Positions 24,476-32,007 of a stretch of 32,007 nucleotides of DNA are shown in pieces. The translations under genes and the position numbers were made by a program. The notes beneath the pieces were generated by a model. That model saw only the letters and a list, made by a program, of their open reading frames with translations. It made no database searches and was not told the DNA's origin. Numbering within the stretch: position 1 is the stretch's first letter; each line of letters opens with the position of its first letter. Source of the DNA: Allobosea sp. ASV33 (GTDB lineage Bacteria; Pseudomonadota; Alphaproteobacteria; Rhizobiales; Beijerinckiaceae); assembly GCF_016428755.1 (NCBI RefSeq), contig NZ_JAELTI010000065.1, forward strand, positions 1-32,007, in the 5' to 3' direction.

Positions 24476-27400
24476 TCAACGCGGCTGCGTCTGCCTGGGC
24501 TGAACCGGCTTCTGCGCCGGCGCGCCGCCGAGCGGATCGACGAAGCGGCGCAGGATGCCGGGCGCTAGCGCCGAGAGCGGGTTGATCGACATGGTCGGCG
24601 CGCTGGCCGCGCCCGAGATCCGGAAGTTCACCGCGAAGAGCCCGCCATACTGGCTGCCGCCGCCGAGCAGCGCCCCGACCACCGGCACCTGCGCGAAGGC
24701 GTTGTTGAAGGCGTAGCCCGGCACGAAGGTCCCGCCGATATCGACGCGGTCCCGGCCGTAATCGACATGGCCCTGCAAGGTGAAGCCGACCTGCTGGCCC
24801 CAGATCACCATGTCGGACACGTCGAGCCGGCTGGCGGAGCGGGTGAACTCCGCCTTGAGCTTGGTGAAGGCGACCTCGCTGACATCGATCCGCGGCTCGG
24901 CCGGATTGTCGCCGGCGAAGGCGGTCGACGACTGCGCACCAACGACCCGGCGCAGCGCGGGCTCGTCACGGACCATGAAATTGCGGAACAGCAGGTCGCC
25001 GCTCTGGTTCTCGCCAGGGCCCAATGTCAGCATGAGGTCGCCGCCATAGGCCTTGTTGTAGAGGTCGAGGAAGCGCAGCAGCGATCCGCCGTTCTCGGAC
25101 TGGACGACGAGCTGCCCGCCCTCGCCCTGGCGGCCCTGTCGGGCGCTGACATCGGCCTTGCCGATCCGGCCCTGGAAATTGGCGCTGCGGATTTCTCCGC
25201 CGCGCTTGGCGAATTTCAACGTGCCGCTGGTGATCGCCTCGTTGTTGAAACCGGTCAGGATCGGCACGTCGAGATCGACATCGTAGTCAGCACCCTTGCC
25301 GCCGGACTTGTCGCCCTTGCCCGCCGAACCGGGGCTTTGCAGGTCCTTGATGAAGGGGCGCAGGTCCGCAACCGCGCCGCGCACGACCAGCTTGACGACA
25401 GTGCCGTCCCGCTTCGCATCGATCTTCAGGTTGTCGCCGGGCGACAGGCGGAATTGCGAGAAGCTCGCCGCGTCGAGCCCATTCTGCTTGTTCAGCTCGA
25501 TCCGCCCCTTGATCAGGGTCGAGCCCGCCTCGAGCGAGAAATCTTCGAGATCCGGCCCGTCCGCATCCACGACATAGGCGAAGCTGACCTTACCGGGGCG
25601 CCCGGCCGGCTTGTTCAATCCGGGCAGGACCCCGTCGAGCGCGACCTTGGAGAGGTCGACCTCGATGCGGGGGGGCTGCTCCGGGCTCTTGCCGAGCGGC
25701 TTCGTCACCTTGACCGGCAGCGTCCCGGAAATCCCGCTATCGGCACTGAAGCCGCGCCGCTGTCTCGCGGCCGCGTCGAGCGCGAGCTGCAAGGTGGCCT
25801 CGCCCTGTCCCTTGCCATTCTGCTTGAGCTCGACCTGCGCCTTGTCGCCGCCAACCCGCGCATCGCCACGCAAGAGAAGCCCGTTGCGGTCGACATTGAC
25901 GGTGAAAGCGCCGGCTTCGAGTTTCTCCGTGCCCAGGAGCGTGTCGGAGGCGACATTCGCCAGCGTGCCCGTGCCGGTGACGATGACCTCGTCCGGCTTG
26001 AGGTCGTCGGCAAGCGGCAGCGTGATGCCGACCTTGAGATCACTGGCGCCCTTGATCGCGGCGGGGTCGATCTTGCCCGGGCTGAAATCCTTGAGCGACG
26101 GGAAGGCGAACAGCGCCGCCAGCGCATCCATCGAGCCCAGCGCGCGGAAGCCGATCCGGGCCTGCGCGCGGAGCTGGTTATATTCCGGCATGGCGAAACT
26201 GCCTTCGCTCAACTGGAGCTGGCGGCCGCCGCCGAGATCGGCCGTCGCCTTGCCGATCGCGAGCTGGACGGTGCGCCCCCCCACACGGCCGGACACGGTC
26301 GCGTCGACCAGCGGCGGCAGGCCGGGATCAGGCAGATAGCGGACGCGGTCGGCATCGATCATCACCGAGAGCGCGGTGTCGGGCATGCCCTCGCCCTTGA
26401 GCAGCCGGGCATGGTCCTCCGGCGCCAAGTCGAGATCGACCGACAGCGTCTTGAGCCGCCCGGCGGCGAGCTGCCGCCGCAGGGTGTCATGCACCTGCGG
26501 CGAGGTGAAAGCCGGCCAGATCGCCAACAGTGCACGGGCATCGGAATTGACTGCCTTGATGGCGAAGCGCTGCAGCGGGGAGCTGTTCACGCGCTGGACG
26601 AAGGCCGAGAGGTCGACCGAAGCCAGCGGGCCGCGCAGCGAAGCCGAATCGATGGTCATCGCATTATTGGCCGGGTCGAACTTCAGCGCGGCCTTCAGGC
26701 TGTCGATCTGGACCGGCGGGTCGGCATCGACGCCCGCGAGCTGGCCCTTGGCATCCAATGCGATGCGCCAGCCGCCATTGTCCTCGCGCAGCGAGCCCGT
26801 CGCCGAAAACTGCGTGGCGCCGGCCTTGATCTCGCCGCGGGTGATATTGAGTTCGGAGAGATCCCCTCCGCTCGCCAATTCCAGATCGGCGGAATCGACC
26901 GCGAAGGACGAAATCGGGGCGTCGGGGAAACGCAGCGTGCCGGATCGGACCCCGACCCGCGCCGTGATCGACTTCTTGCCGTCCAGAGACTGCCGCAGGG
27001 TCGCGCGGCCTTGCAGCGGCAAACCCTCGACGCGGATACCGCCCGTCCCGAAAGCGAGTTCAACGGCCTCTGCGGGCTCGAAGCGGATGATATCGATATC
27101 GGCGCGCTGGGTGCCGTCGGCCTCGGTGGAAAGATCGGCCGCAAGCTCCTTCCAGCGCTGGCCGGTGCGCCCCTTCATCGTCATCCGGGTGCCGCGATCG
27201 GCGATGCGCGTCAGCTTGATCTCGACATCCTCGAGCCCGGCCTTCTGGCGCCCGTCGGGGTCGACCAGGGAGAGCCGCGCGCCGTTCATGCCGGCTTCCT
27301 CGAGCGAGCCCAGAAAGCCGTCGCCGCGCGCCAGGGTCGAGATCGCCCCCATGATGCCGGTGAAGGCATTCCATTGCGCGGCATCGGGCAGGGTCGGTTG

Positions 27401-27913
27401 CGGCGGCGTCTCGGCCGGCGCGGAATCGGCGTTGACCACGAGCGCGCCGTCCTTGGTAACGCCGAGGCGAACATTGACGCCGCGCAGATCGACCGAGACC
27501 AGCTTGATATCGCCCGTCAGCAGCGCCAGCGGCGCATAGCCGAGCACGGCCTCCGGCGCCCGGATCACGGCGCCGCTGACATGCTGGAACGAAACTTGCC
27601 GGACCCTGAGCTGCGAACGCCCATCGATGCGGCCAAGCTCGGCCGAAGCCGCGGTGACCTTCCAGTCGGGACCGAGCCGCTCCTCGATCGCTGCGGTGAT
27701 ACGGCCCTCGAAGCCGGATAGCGGAACGATGCCGGTGACCATGAGGGTTGCGGCCGCTCCCGCCAGCACCAGCACGGCGACGGTGACCGCGACGCAGATG
27801 GTGACGAGGCCGGCCTTGGCCCGCCGCGTCACGGTCTCCACATCGCAGGCCTCGCTCTTGGGCAAGGTCTCTCCCTGCCCCGCAGCCGCAGCCTTTGCTT
27901 CCTGGTCCGACAA
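24476..27913 (-). CDS. AsmA/YhdP-like giant envelope protein
   Basis: The 1145-residue product has a cytoplasmic N-terminus of about 30 residues, one membrane helix (LVTICVAVTVAVLVLAGAAA), and a very long periplasmic region of beta-rich repeats typical of the AsmA-like family. The C-terminal block (VDYGRDRVDIGGTFVPGYAF, then PVVGALLGGGSQYGGLFAVN and FRISGAASAPTMSINPLSAL) is the AsmA-like C-terminal domain, and a DUF3971-like stretch lies in the middle. Relatives such as YhdP and TamB bridge inner and outer membranes and help move phospholipids, so lipid transport is a reasonable inference. The tail is Pro/Gln-rich. The start is a TTG at 27911-27913 beginning MSDQEAK; I see no in-frame ATG before the membrane helix. 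It stands as a single gene divergent from bcp. Confidence 0.88.
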   Translation of the reverse strand: MSDQEAKAAAAGQGETLPKSEACDVETVTRRAKAGLVTICVAVTVAVLVLAGAAATLMVTGIVPLSGFEGRITAAIEERLGPDWKVTAASAELGRIDGRSQLRVRQVSFQHVSGAVIRAPEAVLGYAPLALLTGDIKLVSVDLRGVNVRLGVTKDGALVVNADSAPAETPPQPTLPDAAQWNAFTGIMGAISTLARGDGFLGSLEEAGMNGARLSLVDPDGRQKAGLEDVEIKLTRIADRGTRMTMKGRTGQRWKELAADLSTEADGTQRADIDIIRFEPAEAVELAFGTGGIRVEGLPLQGRATLRQSLDGKKSITARVGVRSGTLRFPDAPISSFAVDSADLELASGGDLSELNITRGEIKAGATQFSATGSLREDNGGWRIALDAKGQLAGVDADPPVQIDSLKAALKFDPANNAMTIDSASLRGPLASVDLSAFVQRVNSSPLQRFAIKAVNSDARALLAIWPAFTSPQVHDTLRRQLAAGRLKTLSVDLDLAPEDHARLLKGEGMPDTALSVMIDADRVRYLPDPGLPPLVDATVSGRVGGRTVQLAIGKATADLGGGRQLQLSEGSFAMPEYNQLRAQARIGFRALGSMDALAALFAFPSLKDFSPGKIDPAAIKGASDLKVGITLPLADDLKPDEVIVTGTGTLANVASDTLLGTEKLEAGAFTVNVDRNGLLLRGDARVGGDKAQVELKQNGKGQGEATLQLALDAAARQRRGFSADSGISGTLPVKVTKPLGKSPEQPPRIEVDLSKVALDGVLPGLNKPAGRPGKVSFAYVVDADGPDLEDFSLEAGSTLIKGRIELNKQNGLDAASFSQFRLSPGDNLKIDAKRDGTVVKLVVRGAVADLRPFIKDLQSPGSAGKGDKSGGKGADYDVDLDVPILTGFNNEAITSGTLKFAKRGGEIRSANFQGRIGKADVSARQGRQGEGGQLVVQSENGGSLLRFLDLYNKAYGGDLMLTLGPGENQSGDLLFRNFMVRDEPALRRVVGAQSSTAFAGDNPAEPRIDVSEVAFTKLKAEFTRSASRLDVSDMVIWGQQVGFTLQGHVDYGRDRVDIGGTFVPGYAFNNAFAQVPVVGALLGGGSQYGGLFAVNFRISGAASAPTMSINPLSALAPGILRRFVDPLGGAPAQKPVQPRQTQPR

Positions 27914-28144
27914 AATCCGCGTGGTCCTCTTCGGCGCCAGTGCCGGTTGGTGTCAGGGTGCGGCCGATCGCTCCTCACCGCAATCCCGGAAGGCGGCTGG
28001 AATGTCGATGCGGCCAGGCAAAGCGATTCGGCAATCCGGAAACGAGAACGCCCGACGATTCGTAGGGTTCCGCCGCGAGGCAGCTTGCCAAGCCGGGCCG
28101 CGGGCTCCATGCAGGGGGAAGGCGACGAAAGGAAGGCAGCTGCC

Positions 28145-28609
28145 ATGGCTTTGCAGGAAGGTGACCCCGCACCCGACTTCACGCTCCCGCGCGATGGCGG
28201 CGGCGAGATCAGCCTCGGCGCGCTGCGCGGCCGCAAGGTCGTGCTCTACGCCTATCCCAAGGACAACACCCCGGCCTGCACCGAGGAGGCGATCGCGTTC
28301 AATCGCCTGCGCGGGGAATTCGCCGCCTGCGGCACCGAGATCATCGGGGTTTCGCCCGATTCCGCGAAGAAGCACGTCAATTTCAAGCAGAAATACGAGC
28401 TCGACTTCCCGCTCATGGCCGATGAGGCGCAGGCGCTGGCGAATGCCTATGGCATCTGGGTCGAGAAGAGCATGTACGGTCGCAGCTATATGGGGGTCGA
28501 GCGCTCGACCTTCCTGATCGATGCGGAGGGGCGCCTCGCCCGGATCTGGCGCAAGGTGAAGGTCGCGGGCCACGCCGAGGAGGTGCTCGCCGCAGCGCAA
28601 GGGCTGTGA
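28145..28609 (+). CDS. bcp: Peroxiredoxin of the BCP/PrxQ family
   Basis: The 154-residue product starts MALQEGDPAPDFTLPRDGGG and reduces hydroperoxides with thioredoxin-like donors. The peroxidatic cysteine is C45 in KDNTPACTEEAIAFN, at the same position as in E. coli BCP. The usual resolving cysteine five residues later (C50 in E. coli) is isoleucine here. One more cysteine occurs in GEFAACGTEIIGVS and could take its place, or the enzyme may act as a one-Cys type. The motif reads TPACT instead of the common TPGCT. The ATG at 28145 has GGAAGG eight bases upstream. The gene is divergent from the AsmA-like gene with 231 bases between, in which I see no further gene. Confidence 0.93.
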   Translation: MALQEGDPAPDFTLPRDGGGEISLGALRGRKVVLYAYPKDNTPACTEEAIAFNRLRGEFAACGTEIIGVSPDSAKKHVNFKQKYELDFPLMADEAQALANAYGIWVEKSMYGRSYMGVERSTFLIDAEGRLARIWRKVKVAGHAEEVLAAAQGL

Positions 28610-28677
28610 AGGTTTAAAGAATTGCGCGGGCGTTGCATGGGCCTGAATTTGCGAAAGATTAACCCTAACAATGTCTG

Positions 28678-30018
28678 ATGACGGTATCGGCAGCGTTATT
28701 TCCGGTTCCGCGTATGCATCATCAGTCCCAACCCGCCCCCGCCCTTCCGGCCATCGGTCTGGTCTCCCACAAGACCTATACGCTGCGTCGCTCGACGATG
28801 CTCGTGGGGCTGGCCTGGCTGACCTTGAGCACGGCCTGCAGCGGCGCCGCCGGCTGGTACATCCTCAGCCGCGACGACCTCGCCGCCCGGCTGATCGCCC
28901 GCGAGACGACGCGTCAATACGCCTACGAGGATCGGATCTCCGCCTTGCGGGCCGATATCGATCGCTATGCCAGCCGCGCCCTCCTCGATCAGGACGGCGT
29001 CGAATCACGGGTCGACGAACTCGCCAGCCGGCAAGCCGAGCTGGAATCGCGCCAGTCGCTGGTCGCGGCCCTCACAGACACCATGCAGTCCAACGGCCTG
29101 ATGCCGGCCGCCGCGAAGCTGCCGCTGCGCTCGCAGGTCATCAAGCCGGGCGAGCCAATCCGCGCCTCCGGCGTGACGAGCTTCGCGCCGATCCTGCCGA
29201 ACAAGCCGACGCCGGCCCCCGAGGCACCCTCGCTGCGCGGCGCCGATGGCGGCGGCTGGCAGTCCGGCGAGACCCCGCCCGAGCCGCCGGCCAAGCGGGT
29301 CGACGCGGCCCTGACCAAGCTCGACGGCGCGATGGCGAGAACCTCGGATGCCCAGCTCGCGGCGCTGAAGGACATGGACGAGACCCTGGCAGCGACCCAG
29401 AAGCGCCTGCGCAACGCGCTCTCTGAGACCGGGCTCGATGCCGAGCGCCTCGCCGCACCGGCCACGGCCGCCGGCGGCATGGGCGGCCCGCTCATCCCTG
29501 TGAAGCTCGATTCGTCGGAAGGCGCCTTTGCCGCGACCCTCAACGCTCTCCAGCCGCGCATGGCCTCGGTCATTCGCCTGCGCGGCGTCATCGACCAGTT
29601 GCCACTGGCCCGGCCGATGGCCGGCGATCACGACTTCACCTCGAATTTCGGCTACCGCACCGATCCGTTCACACGTGGCCTCGCCATGCATACCGGCGTC
29701 GATTTCCGGGCCGAGACCGGCTCCCCGATCATGGCGACGGCGCCCGGCAAGGTCGTGGCCGCGGAATACAATGGCGGCTACGGCAACATGGTCGAAGTCG
29801 AGCACGCCAATGGCTTGAGCACCCGCTACGCCCATATGTCGGCGATCTCGGTCTCGATCGGGCAGATGGTGAAGGCCGGTACGGTGGTCGGGCGAGTCGG
29901 CACCACCGGCCGCTCGACCGGCCCGCACCTGCACTACGAAACCCGGATCAACGATGAGCCGGTCGACCCGACCCGCTTCCTGCGCGCCGGCGGCAAACTG
30001 CTCGCGAACGCCCTGTAA
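28678..30018 (+). CDS. M23 family metallopeptidase with membrane anchor
   Basis: The 446-residue product has a cytoplasmic lead, one membrane helix (MLVGLAWLTLSTACSGAAGW), an adjacent coiled-coil region (ISALRADIDRYASRA to DELASRQAELESRQ), a Pro-rich linker, a second helical stretch (DAQLAALKDMDETLAATQKR) and a C-terminal LytM domain. Zinc ligands are present: H338 and D342 in AMHTGVDF, and H417/H419 in GPHLHYET, so the peptidase is probably active and cuts peptidoglycan cross-links in the periplasm. The coiled coil plus LytM layout also occurs in amidase activators, but those lack the zinc ligands. Start choice is open between ATG 28678 and an in-frame ATG at 28714, neither with a good ribosome binding site. 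A bidirectional terminator follows. Confidence 0.88.
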   Translation: MTVSAALFPVPRMHHQSQPAPALPAIGLVSHKTYTLRRSTMLVGLAWLTLSTACSGAAGWYILSRDDLAARLIARETTRQYAYEDRISALRADIDRYASRALLDQDGVESRVDELASRQAELESRQSLVAALTDTMQSNGLMPAAAKLPLRSQVIKPGEPIRASGVTSFAPILPNKPTPAPEAPSLRGADGGGWQSGETPPEPPAKRVDAALTKLDGAMARTSDAQLAALKDMDETLAATQKRLRNALSETGLDAERLAAPATAAGGMGGPLIPVKLDSSEGAFAATLNALQPRMASVIRLRGVIDQLPLARPMAGDHDFTSNFGYRTDPFTRGLAMHTGVDFRAETGSPIMATAPGKVVAAEYNGGYGNMVEVEHANGLSTRYAHMSAISVSIGQMVKAGTVVGRVGTTGRSTGPHLHYETRINDEPVDPTRFLRAGGKLLANAL

Positions 30019-30033
30019 GCCTCTGATCCAACA

Positions 30034-30062
30034 AAAAAGCCGCGCAGGTTGCGCGGCTTTTT
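30034..30062. terminator. Bidirectional intrinsic terminator
   Basis: A perfect 12-base stem, AAAAAGCCGCGC with GCGCGGCTTTTT, closes an AGGTT loop. It gives a GC stem followed by a T run on both strands, 15 bases after the M23 gene stop and about 150 bases after the prfB stop, so it can end both convergent transcripts. Confidence 0.92.
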
Positions 30063-30077
30063 CTGTTTCGGGGGAAA

Positions 30078-30181
30078 CGCCGTCATCCCGGCCGGAGCGA
30101 AGCGGAGAGCCGGGATCCATGCCTGAGTCTCGATGGGTACCGCTCCGGCATGGATCCCGGGTCAAGCCCGGGATGACGGCG
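30078..30181. repeat. BIME-like inverted-repeat element, copy 4
   Basis: The 104-base element begins CGCCGTCATCCCGG and ends with its exact 14-base reverse complement. Inner arms GGATCCATGCC (30114-30124) and GGCATGGATCC (30147-30157) also pair. It lies between the convergent M23 and prfB genes, next to the terminator, and shares the GTCATCCCGG end with the other three elements. Confidence 0.85.
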
Positions 30182-30208
30182 CGGTTCCGCCAGGAAGCCG
30201 GCAGCTTC

Positions 30209-31337
30209 CTAGTCGATATCCTCGACCTCGACCTCGGTGCCGTAGACGCGCTGCGCCAGCGACGCCTCCATGAAGGGATCGAGAGCGCCGTCGAGCACTT
30301 CGGACGGCGCCGTCGAGCTGACGCCCGTGCGCAAATCCTTCACCAGCTGGTAGGGCTGCAGCACATAGGAGCGGATCTGGTGGCCCCAGCCGATATCGGT
30401 CTTCGAGGCCTGCTCGGCATTGGCCTTTTCCTCGCGCTTCTTCAGTTCGACCTCGTAGAGGCGGGCGCGCAGCATGTCCCAGGCCTTGGCCCGGTTCTTG
30501 TGCTGGGAGCGCTCCTGCTGGCAGGAGACCGCAATGCCGGTCGGGATATGCGTGATGCGCACCGCCGAATCCGTCGTGTTGATGTGCTGTCCGCCGGCAC
30601 CCTGCGCACGATAGGTGTCGATGCGGCAGTCCGATTCGTTGATGTCGATGACGATACGGTCGTCGACGACGGGATAGACCCAGATCGAGGCGAACGAGGT
30701 CTGTCGCCTGGCGTTCGAATCGAAAGGCGAAATGCGCACGAGGCGGTGCACGCCCGATTCGGTCTTCAGCCAGCCATAGGCGTTGTGGCCTTTGAACTGC
30801 AGCGTCGCCGACTTGATGCCGGCGGTGTCGCCGTCCTGATATTCGAGCGTCTCGACCTTGAACTTGCGCCGCTCGCCCCAGCGCCGATACATGCGCAAAA
30901 GCATCTCGGCCCAGTCCTGGCTCTCGGTACCGCCCGCGCCGGGATGGATTTCGACATAGGTGTCGAGCATGTCGGCCTCGCCCGAGAGCAAGGTCTCGAC
31001 CTGGAGCCGGGCAGCTTCATCCTGGACGGCCTTGATCGCCTGCTCGCCCTCGGTGACGGTGGCGTCGTCGCCCTCCATCTCGCCCAATTCGATCAGAGTC
31101 AGCGCGTCGTCGAGCTCGCGCTCGAGCTTGATGATCCCCTCGATCTGGGTCTCCAGCGAGGTGCGCTCGCGCATCAGCTTCTGCGCGGCTTCGGCATCGT
31201 TCCAGAAATCGGGTCCCTCGGAGAGGGCGTTTAGTTCCGCTAGGCGGCGCTGGGCTTGATCCCAGTCAAAGATGCCTCCTCAGCAGTCCGATCGACTGCT
31301 TGGCGTTATCGAGCTGCGTCTGGATTTCGGGGCGCAT
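30209..31337 (-). CDS. prfB: Peptide chain release factor 2, with programmed +1 frameshift
   Basis: RF2 ends translation at UGA and UAA. The gene is in two frames: 23 codons from the ATG at 31335-31337 (MRPEIQTQLDNAKQSIGLLR...HL) to an in-frame TGA at 31266-31268, and then the +1 frame from GAC at 31265-31267 (DWDQAQRRLAELNALSEG...) to the TAG at 30209-30211. Skipping T31268 gives 375 residues, the normal RF2 length. The stop-reading SPF tripeptide is in VRISPFDSNARRQ and the GGQ loop in AQGAGGQHINTTDS, which together identify RF2 and not RF1. The shift is autoregulatory: when RF2 is scarce, slow termination at UGA favours the shift. It follows mrcA on the same strand after 165 bases. Annotation as a 321-residue gene starting at an internal ATG (31174) would be an error. 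Confidence 0.96.
31265..31280 (-). promoter_or_regulatory. prfB programmed frameshift site
   Basis: On the minus strand: AGGAGG, CAT, CTT, TGA, C. This is the classic RF2 recoding signal: an internal Shine-Dalgarno-like AGGAGG three bases before the slippery CTT codon, and a UGA stop followed by C, a poor termination context. Confidence 0.95.
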
Positions 31338-31458
31338 GATTCCGTCTGGACGTCCTTGTGGGATTGCTTGGTGGCTGAGATAGGGGCGAACGCGCCGGCT
31401 GTAAACGCCCGAGACATCGCCGGAGCGTAACAGCAGGATCATCGCCCTCAAAAGACGA

Positions 31459-31480
31459 CGCCCGGAGCGAGCCCCGGGCG
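31459..31480 (-). terminator. Candidate terminator after mrcA
   Basis: CGCCCGG (31459-31465) pairs with CCGGGCG (31474-31480) around an eight-base loop, 22 bases after the mrcA stop. On the minus strand the stem is followed by TCGTCTTTTGAG, a short T-rich stretch. This fits a moderate intrinsic terminator between mrcA and prfB. Confidence 0.55.
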
Positions 31481-31502
31481 CCTGAAATTGCCAGGCGGAT
31501 GC

Positions 31503-32007
31503 TCAGTAGAGCCCGCCGGTGCCGGAGCCTACGGCGCGGCCGCCGCCACCCGGGCCGACATTGAGCGGCGCGCTGCCGTCGCCGGCGGCACCGATCACCG
31601 AATAGCTGTCCGGCGGCGCCGTGCCCGGCTTGAAGGCCTCGAGGATGCCGCCCTCTCCGCCGGCGCGCATGCCGGTGCGGGGATCGACGCGGATCAGCTT
31701 GATGCCGGCCGGAACGCGGAACGGCGTCGCCGGCTTGTCCTTCAGCGCGACGGTCATGAAGTCGCGGAAGATCGGCGCGGCATACTGGCCGGCGGTCGCC
31801 GAGGTGCCGAGCGATTTCGGCTTGTCGAAGCCCATATAGACGCCGACGGCGAGGTCGGGCGAGAAGCCGACGAACCACACGTCCTTGGCGTCGTTGGTCG
31901 TGCCGGTCTTGCCGGCGAGCGGCTTGCCCACGGACTTGACCACGGTCGCCGTGCCGGCGTTGACCACGCCTTCGAGGATCGAGACCATCTGGTACGCCGT
32001 CAGCGGG
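31503..32007 (-). CDS. mrcA: Penicillin-binding protein 1A, C-terminal part
   Basis: The gene enters from the right edge; the last 167 codons are visible, in frame from the window edge as PLTAYQMVSILEGVVNAGTA. The transpeptidase KTG motif is in PLAGKTGTTNDAKDVWFVGF, and the stretch VGVYMGFDKPKSLGTSATAG follows as in class A PBPs. After it come FRVPAGIKLIRVDPRTGM and a Gly-rich tail ending GSGTGGLY. PBP1A polymerises and cross-links peptidoglycan in the periplasm. The SxxK and SxN motifs and the glycosyltransferase domain lie outside the window. The mrcA-prfB order is common in alphaproteobacteria, which supports the call. Confidence 0.92.
   Translation of the reverse strand, partial: PLTAYQMVSILEGVVNAGTATVVKSVGKPLAGKTGTTNDAKDVWFVGFSPDLAVGVYMGFDKPKSLGTSATAGQYAAPIFRDFMTVALKDKPATPFRVPAGIKLIRVDPRTGMRAGGEGGILEAFKPGTAPPDSYSVIGAAGDGSAPLNVGPGGGGRAVGSGTGGLY

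Noticed and set aside
24767..27721. A 984-codon open frame on the plus strand opposite the AsmA-like gene
   Set aside because: It is a mirror of a well-supported gene in GC-rich DNA; the translation is Arg/Gly/Leu/Ala-rich with no recognisable domain.
28655..28675. GATTAACCCTAACAATG before the M23 gene as a CtrA site
   Set aside because: CtrA sites need two TTAA half-sites seven bases apart; only one is present here.
31266..31451. A separate 61-residue gene upstream of prfB
   Set aside because: Its last 23 codons are the first part of RF2; the AGGAGG-CAT-CTT-TGA-C signal shows one gene with a frameshift, and the region before 31337 has no start support.

Overview
The window looks like ordinary chromosome from a high-GC alphaproteobacterium, most likely of the order Hyphomicrobiales (Rhizobiales); a Bosea-like genome is my best guess, from general protein resemblance only. 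Supporting signs are the alphaproteobacterial SUF cluster led by an IscS-type cysteine desulfurase, an Irr-type iron-control dyad, a DUF1127 gene opposite a GcvA-like LysR gene, the mrcA-prfB order, and dispersed GTCATCCCGG-ended repeats between genes.

Layout. 1-2.5 kb: the edge of a surface-polysaccharide region (end of a GT4-like glycosyltransferase, then a flippase and a family 2 glycosyltransferase co-transcribed on the minus strand). 3.1-10.3 kb: housekeeping and regulation on mostly plus-strand genes: parE, an atypical LysR regulator, a small membrane protein, an alpha/beta hydrolase (minus), an RhlE-like DEAD-box helicase and a GGDEF protein with palindromes upstream. 10.4-20.7 kb: Fe-S cluster assembly on the minus strand: cysteine desulfurase, sufB, sufC, sufD, a 4-oxalocrotonate-tautomerase-like gene, sufS, a SufT-like gene, a small membrane protein, and, set apart by three unrelated genes (hcxB-like dehydrogenase, YjbR-like, PhzF-like), sufA. 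20.8-24.3 kb: an alpha/beta hydrolase divergent from the suf operon, a GcvA-like LysR gene, DUF1127 and tyrS. 24.5-32 kb: a giant AsmA-like protein, a BCP peroxiredoxin, an M23 peptidase, prfB with its programmed +1 frameshift, and the 3' end of mrcA.

How it works together. The suf genes form a tight, translationally coupled operon (one-base TGATG overlaps) that builds Fe-S clusters. A TTAGAA-N3-TTCTAA dyad upstream of it suggests iron control by Irr. Matching small hairpins precede the ribosome binding sites of sufB and sufA. Four BIME-like inverted-repeat elements are present: three between convergent genes and one, unusually, inside the suf operon between sufB and sufC.

I found no tRNA, rRNA, CRISPR array, insertion sequence or prophage. 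No wholly new multi-gene system is evident; the most interesting signals are non-coding: the suf regulatory features, the overlapping hairpins in front of the DUF1127 gene, and the repeat family.
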